Positions 22,939 to 26,666 of a stretch of DNA of 26,666 nucleotides are shown piece after piece. This stretch comes from Peptococcaceae bacterium BRH_c23 (GTDB lineage Bacteria > Bacillota_B > Desulfitobacteriia > Desulfitobacteriales > Desulfitobacteriaceae). The position numbers were made by a program, and so were the translations under genes. The notes under the pieces are model-generated. The model did not search any database. It was not told where the DNA came from and saw only the letters and a list, made by a program, of their open reading frames with translations. The stretch's first letter is position 1. Each line of letters starts with the position of its first letter. The stretch covers positions 1 through 26,666 of the forward strand of contig LADV01000212.1 of assembly GCA_000961805.1 (NCBI GenBank), read 5' to 3'.

Positions 22939-22966
22939 ATTATGAATTTCCATCCATTAATTTTAA
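22939..22966 (-). promoter_or_regulatory. Probable promoter of the riboswitch-lysA unit
   Basis: CATAAT (minus, 22939-22944) with TTAAAA (22961-22966) at 16-base spacing places the transcript start near 22932, just before the aptamer. The -35 is weak; the position relative to the aptamer is the main support. Confidence 0.45.
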
Positions 22967-23055
22967 CAGGAATTCCGACAAACATCAATATCTTCTTTAA
23001 CTTCTTTATAAACTTTAAGAGCTTTGGGTAAGGCACTCCAATTATCTCTAAGCAA
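22963..23055 (-). CDS. Possible 30-aa ORF after the activase gene
   Basis: Starting at TTG (23053-23055), nine bases after a GAGGAG that lies in the last codons of the activase gene, a frame of 30 codons reads LRDNWSALPKALKVYKEV then KEDIDVCRNSC and stop. Composition and codons (AAA, GAA, GAT, GTT) look coding and helical, and the start is five bases after the activase stop. No ATG is available and no family is recognised. It could be a small partner protein, a remnant, or chance. Confidence 0.3.
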   Translation of the reverse strand: MLRDNWSALPKALKVYKEVKEDIDVCRNSC

Positions 23056-23059
23056 TTTT

Positions 23060-24085
23060 TTATGCTCCTCGTTGTTCCCTTTGCTGATTAATTAAACCAA
23101 TGTCACTGCTAGCTTCGACAGTAAGAGACCACTTACCACATCGATCTCCCCACCTTGCTAAGCTCACTCCCTCTTGCATAATTTCAACTACCTCACAACG
23201 GTTTGCGCACCCAGAACACTCAAAACTCTTAGCTTGAAATTGTGTATCAGCAAGCTGTAACCCGCGAAAGCCAGTTTGACTTTCTGGTCGACTTAGAGCT
23301 TTTTCTTGCGCTAAGAAGGCAGCACCTAAGGCGCCCATGACCCCAAAATGTTCTGGTACAATAATTGATTGCCCTAATTCTTCTTCAAAGGCTTTACGTA
23401 TTCCGGGGTTGGCGGCCACCCCTCCTTGAAAGAAGATCGGTCCTTTAATGTCTTTATTTTTACCTACGTTATTCAGGTAGTTCCTGACCATCGCCATACA
23501 GAGTCCCGCTAAAATATCTGGCAGCGAGTGCCCTAACTGTTGTTTATGAATCATATCAGATTCCGCAAAGACAGAGCAGCGCCCAGCAATCTGAACTGGG
23601 TTTTTTGATTGGAGGGCTAGTGGTCCAAACTCTTCAATGGGAATACCCAGCCTGGCCGCTTGCTGGTCGAGAAACGAGCCTGTTCCAGCTGCACACACGG
23701 TATTCATGGCGAAATCAGAAACCACTCCATCTCGCAGGATAATGATTTTCGAATCCTGACCGCCGATTTCAAGGATGGTTTGCACTTCAGGATTAACCCT
23801 TGAAGCTGCTACAGCATGAGCAGTAATTTCATTCTTTACGACGTCAGCACCCAGTAACGTTGCCGCTAGCTGACGCGCACTTCCTGTAGCTCCCACTCCG
23901 ATGATTTCTGTAGAATTCTGGATTCGAGATCTCAAGAGTTTGATTCCCTCTTGGATCGTTTGCATAGGGCGTCCTTGTGTTCTTAGATAAAGTGCCTCTT
24001 GCAAAGTATTGTCTGGGCGCAGCAAGACCATGTTAGTACTTACTGACCCAACGTCAACACCTAGAAAGAATTTATCTTCCCCCAA
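23060..24085 (-). CDS. 2-hydroxyacyl-CoA dehydratase activase-like ATPase (BadF/HgdC family)
   Basis: ASKHA-fold ATPase that, in known members, uses a [4Fe-4S] cluster and ATP to push one electron into a dehydratase or reductase. Visible blocks: phosphate-1 GVDVGSVSTNM (9-19), VGATGSARQLAATLLGADVV, IGGQDSKIII (108-117), NTVCAAGTGSFLD and AGRCSVFAESDM. The cysteines C131 and C170 match the cluster ligands of HgdC, so cluster binding is expected. Then follow GGVAANPGIRKAFEEEL and GVMGALGAAF. An extra C-terminal cysteine cluster (CSGCANRC ... DRCGKW, about 290-322) is typical of the DUF2229-associated forms rather than HgdC itself. The start is TTG at 24085 inside the end of the preceding gene (14-base overlap). 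The target of activation is unknown. Confidence 0.87.
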   Translation of the reverse strand: MGEDKFFLGVDVGSVSTNMVLLRPDNTLQEALYLRTQGRPMQTIQEGIKLLRSRIQNSTEIIGVGATGSARQLAATLLGADVVKNEITAHAVAASRVNPEVQTILEIGGQDSKIIILRDGVVSDFAMNTVCAAGTGSFLDQQAARLGIPIEEFGPLALQSKNPVQIAGRCSVFAESDMIHKQQLGHSLPDILAGLCMAMVRNYLNNVGKNKDIKGPIFFQGGVAANPGIRKAFEEELGQSIIVPEHFGVMGALGAAFLAQEKALSRPESQTGFRGLQLADTQFQAKSFECSGCANRCEVVEIMQEGVSLARWGDRCGKWSLTVEASSDIGLINQQREQRGA

Positions 24086-25223
24086 CGCCTAACACTTCCT
24101 CTCTTGTTTGTTGAGTTCCTTGCAGCAAGCGCGGTCTTTCCAGAAGGTCAACAAATGCCTCCAAACGGGTTTGTATTCCCGCCTGACCGGTATGTTCATC
24201 AACAATTAGCGTCATGATAGGTATCTTGTAGGCTTCTTGAACTTTAGGTAAAATGCTTGCAGCCACAATTTCAGGCATACAAGATAACGGAAAAATCTGA
24301 ATGATTCCATCAAAGCCTTCCCGAGCGAACTTCACTGCAGCTCCCACTGTTTCTCGACCATGTCCCCCTACAAAATGAGGCAAATAGGGTTTAGCATGCT
24401 TTGGATAAGATTTTATTGACCGGTATCCCGGAGCTAGACCTTGAAAGATATGACTCCCCACCCACCCCGAAAGATAGATTGAACGATCAACTTCCACGCC
24501 TAATCGACCAAGCTCTTCCTCGATACCTATGGAGGAATACGGATCAAGAATCGTGTATATCTCTCCGACAATTCCAATTCGCAGTGGTTTATCGTATCCA
24601 TTATCGAAGAAAACCCTCTTCGCTTGGCGTTCACGAATGCTCTCTTGTAGCCAATGAACGGTCTCAAAAATTCCTTTTTCAGACATCGTTTGCCCTAATC
24701 GACTCTTGGCTTCTTCATAAAGCCTTTCTGTGCTCAAAGAAGAGGGGAGCCTAGGGCGTGCTGCATGAATCAAATCTTCGACTCGATCTAACGCGACACT
24801 TTTCAAATAGGTAAATCTCAAAGTCCGTAGAATTTTAGTCCATGAGTTCTTGGTTCCCGCTAAGTAACGGATGCGCTTCGCCAGTCCAAGTAAGCTTCCA
24901 TTAGGGGGTTCAAGGGTGACTACTTCATAGTCGTATCCGGCATCCCGCAAAATCTGTCGTTCCACTTCCCCATAATATCCAAAGCGGCAGGGCCCAATTC
25001 CACCTGTAATTACAATTGTATCTGCCCCTTGATCCGCAGCTTCTAGATAATTGCCAAGATTTAGTTTTAAGGGCAAGCAGGCTGACTCTGGAGCTAACCT
25101 AGTTCCCAAATTCAGGGTTCGTTTACTGTTAACCGGCGGGACCACCACCTCAACATTTAGAGATTCAAAGAGTGTTTGAATGACTATCCAAGCGTTCCCC
25201 ATGTGTGGAAACGTAACCTTCAT
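24072..25223 (-). CDS. Acyl-CoA dehydratase activase-related protein (DUF2229-type), paralog 2
   Basis: A 383-aa soluble protein beginning MKVTFPHMGNAWIVIQTLFE, with LAPESACLPLKLNLGN, the GGIGPCRFGYYGEVERQIL segment, IVGEIYTILDPYSS and a C-terminal IFPLSCMPEIVAASILPKVQ then LIVDEHTGQAGIQTRLEAFV. Several cysteines (in SACLPLK, GPCRFG, LSCMPE) could hold an iron-sulfur cluster, as in the related HgdAB dehydratase subunits. The frame opens at TTG 25241, but AAAGGAGGAGG just before the ATG at 25223 fixes the start. It overlaps the upstream paralog by 59 bases and the activase by 14, a tightly coupled operon. The reaction is unknown. Confidence 0.82.
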   Translation of the reverse strand: MKVTFPHMGNAWIVIQTLFESLNVEVVVPPVNSKRTLNLGTRLAPESACLPLKLNLGNYLEAADQGADTIVITGGIGPCRFGYYGEVERQILRDAGYDYEVVTLEPPNGSLLGLAKRIRYLAGTKNSWTKILRTLRFTYLKSVALDRVEDLIHAARPRLPSSLSTERLYEEAKSRLGQTMSEKGIFETVHWLQESIRERQAKRVFFDNGYDKPLRIGIVGEIYTILDPYSSIGIEEELGRLGVEVDRSIYLSGWVGSHIFQGLAPGYRSIKSYPKHAKPYLPHFVGGHGRETVGAAVKFAREGFDGIIQIFPLSCMPEIVAASILPKVQEAYKIPIMTLIVDEHTGQAGIQTRLEAFVDLLERPRLLQGTQQTREEVLGVGGR

Positions 25224-26304
25224 GGATCCTCCTCCTTTCAACCATGTCCAAAAAGGCCTCTAGCCGAGTAATAAGGCCCGCCTCGCCGCTGTGTTCATCA
25301 AGGGTTATCACCATATAGGGTTTATGGTGTTGCCGGGCTTTTCGAGATAATAGTTCTTGCACCATTGAGTCTGTGCCACACCCGAAACAGGTCAAATAGA
25401 TAATCCCGTGAACCTCTGGATCGGTCACAAACTTGTTGCCAGCACCATAGATGTCCTTAGAGTGACTCCAAAACAACTTTTTGCGCAACCCTAACAAATT
25501 AGTCTCAATTTCCTCTTGCTCAACGTGTTGAACTAACTCCACTTCTGCTTTTTGCCGTAGCTTCCTAAGCAGGTTCAAGTTAGCGTAAGTTTCTTGAGTT
25601 AAGTAAGAATGTCCAACTAAGGCAATTCTTAACCGATCGGAATCAAGAACCACTTTGGGTTTAACGGTCTTGGCAAGCGGTACATCCGTCGGAAGTGTAT
25701 AGGGTATCACGGTCATCTTGCCGAACATTCTCTCTTTCCAAGTACGTTGTGTAGATACAGGGGTATTTTGAGGTTTAGGCGAATAATTTGCACTCGCTAT
25801 CTCACGAATGCTTTCCTCAAAATTCCACTCTCTCCCTCTTGCATCTTGAAACCTTTTTTGCCACTTTTGACCTTCAGCAAAGGCCTTCCGAATATCCGCC
25901 TTACTTTTACCCAGTTGTCCCGCCATTTCTGTAAGGTCTTTTAGAACCTGACGTTGACCCTTTCGCCAATTTAACGTGACTGTAAGAACTGGAATCCCAG
26001 CAGGAACAGCGGAAAGTAGGCTCTCTGGAATCCCTAAAAATTTAGGACAAGTATAAGTGTCTGCTTCAACACTGACCATTCGGGGTAAGAAAATCCAATC
26101 GACCTCCCGCAGGGCTTGGATATGCCCAGCAAGAAGCTTTAAGGGCAAACACGTTTCATCACTGGCACTTTTTAAACCGAGTTCCATGATTCGGCGATGT
26201 GTCGGTGGTGAAGTCACAACCTCTATATCTAATTGATGGAAGAAACCAGCCCAAAAGGGGAAATAATCAAAGTAATAAAGCGCCCGAGGAAACCCTATCT
26301 TCAC
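25165..26304 (-). CDS. Acyl-CoA dehydratase activase-related protein (DUF2229-type), paralog 1
   Basis: A 379-aa protein that starts with GTG (MKIGFPRALYYFDYFPFWAG). It shares the layout of its neighbour: SDETCLPLKLLAGH, a central LRIALVGHSYLTQETYANLN, the cysteine-bearing IIYLTCFGCGTDSMVQELLS, and a C-terminal VITLDEHSGEAGLITRLEAF. The near-identical DEHxGxAGxxTRLEAF ending and the CLPLK block show that the two genes are old tandem duplicates. In many clostridia the corresponding parts are fused with the activase into one very long polypeptide; here they are three proteins in one operon. It is the first gene of the operon, downstream of mosaic repeat copy B. AAAGGA lies about 12 bases before the GTG. 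Confidence 0.82.
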   Translation of the reverse strand: MKIGFPRALYYFDYFPFWAGFFHQLDIEVVTSPPTHRRIMELGLKSASDETCLPLKLLAGHIQALREVDWIFLPRMVSVEADTYTCPKFLGIPESLLSAVPAGIPVLTVTLNWRKGQRQVLKDLTEMAGQLGKSKADIRKAFAEGQKWQKRFQDARGREWNFEESIREIASANYSPKPQNTPVSTQRTWKERMFGKMTVIPYTLPTDVPLAKTVKPKVVLDSDRLRIALVGHSYLTQETYANLNLLRKLRQKAEVELVQHVEQEEIETNLLGLRKKLFWSHSKDIYGAGNKFVTDPEVHGIIYLTCFGCGTDSMVQELLSRKARQHHKPYMVITLDEHSGEAGLITRLEAFLDMVERRRIHEGYVSTHGERLDSHSNTL

Positions 26305-26319
26305 TTATCTAGCATCCTT

Positions 26320-26666
26320 TCATTCATGTTCATCCAAATTTCTAAACCGCCCCTTCTTATAAAGTGACGGGTAGATTTCTCCTCCGCCACAACGAGCATC
26401 ACAGAGCAGGAAAATCACCTCGCGAAAGACATCAAGGCTCAGAAGCTCACATGCACTCGAATCTCGGTCGCTTCCCGCCATCACGGCGCCTTGCCAATCC
26501 ACACTGCAGGAGTATGCGTAATGAGTCACCGTGTGGCGATAAGCTCGTTCCTTCGCCACGAAGTATTCATTTTGGGTGTGTGGCTCGGCGATACTCTCCA
26601 CTGGAGAATATCGTGCTTATCGTCATGGCGGCGCTCTAATCTCGAACGTCCTGTTCGAGTCTTGGC
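26320..26666 (-). repeat. Mosaic palindromic repeat, copy B (cut by window end)
   Basis: The region upstream of the activase operon holds a second array of hairpin units in reverse orientation to copy A: CTCGAAC/GTTCGAG (26641-26659), GATACTCTCC/GGAGAATATC with one mismatch (26590-26612), and GTGGCGA/TCGCCAC (26533-26559). Two blocks match copy A: 26622-26666 (42/45) and 26469-26496 (24/28). The rest (26330-26468) is unlike copy A and carries no obvious gene; short open frames on both strands lack ribosome sites and reflect the repeat. The array continues past the window. Confidence 0.7.

Noticed and set aside
24072..25241. Frameshifted or split single activase gene
   Set aside because: Each of the three genes has its own start region and intact family N-terminus, and the overlaps are normal operon overlaps, so these are separate proteins, not a broken fusion.
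26320..26639. Open frames on both strands (93 aa minus, 91 aa plus)
   Set aside because: They are produced by the palindromic repeat, which tends to be open on both strands; neither has a ribosome site or a recognisable protein pattern.

Overview
The window looks like chromosomal DNA of a low-to-moderate GC, endospore-forming, anaerobic Clostridia, most likely a Peptococcaceae-type organism such as Desulfosporosinus or Desulfitobacterium. This placement is inference from gene content: sporulation genes (spmA, spmB, ytfJ/gerW, a ytfI-like gene), scpA-scpB next to trpS, a DHH/CBS/tRNA-nucleotidyltransferase fusion, HgdC-type activases, and Shine-Dalgarno sites that are often plain runs of G. 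No phage, insertion sequence, CRISPR array, rRNA or tRNA was recognised. Almost all genes are on the minus strand; three or possibly more short plus-strand genes interrupt them.

Layout from left to right. 20-2073: a glcD-type flavoprotein oxidase with its own promoter and an array of GTCNGAC sites just downstream of that promoter, then an unrecognised 154-aa gene. 2252-2764 (+): a YflT-like stress-type protein. 2776-8408: rluB, a two-gene glycosyltransferase cassette (GT39 + GT2), spmB, spmA, a mosaic palindromic repeat, ytfJ and a ytfI-like gene. 8625-8753 (+): a 42-aa membrane protein with a strong ribosome site. 8830-17103: a membrane-anchored 5'-nucleotidase-type phosphoesterase, then, transcribed leftward as one tight run, the CBS/CCA fusion, a site-2-protease-like gene, trpS, scpA, scpB and an AlkA-like glycosylase. 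17334-20571: a LiaF-like and PspC envelope-stress pair, an unknown 113-aa gene with a near-consensus promoter, and an LCP-family cell-wall protein. 20847-21221 (+): a tyrosine/proline-rich single-span membrane protein starting with TTG. 21290-22966: lysA under a lysine riboswitch with a visible terminator and antiterminator. 22963-26304: three overlapping genes for HgdC/BadF-type activation (two tandem paralogs plus an ATP-dependent activase) and a possible 30-aa tail ORF. 26320-26666: a second copy of the mosaic repeat, inverted and cut by the window end.

Functionally this is mostly core and sporulation chromosome. The scpA-scpB ... ytfI-ytfJ-spmA-spmB ... rluB order resembles a conserved Firmicutes block that has been opened by inserted genes (nucleotidase plus glycosylase; the glycosyltransferase pair; a palindromic repeat). 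The most notable points are the L-box switch at lysA, the mosaic hairpin repeats, the nucleotidase that lacks a canonical start at its best ribosome site, the GTCNGAC operator array, and the unannotated small membrane proteins.
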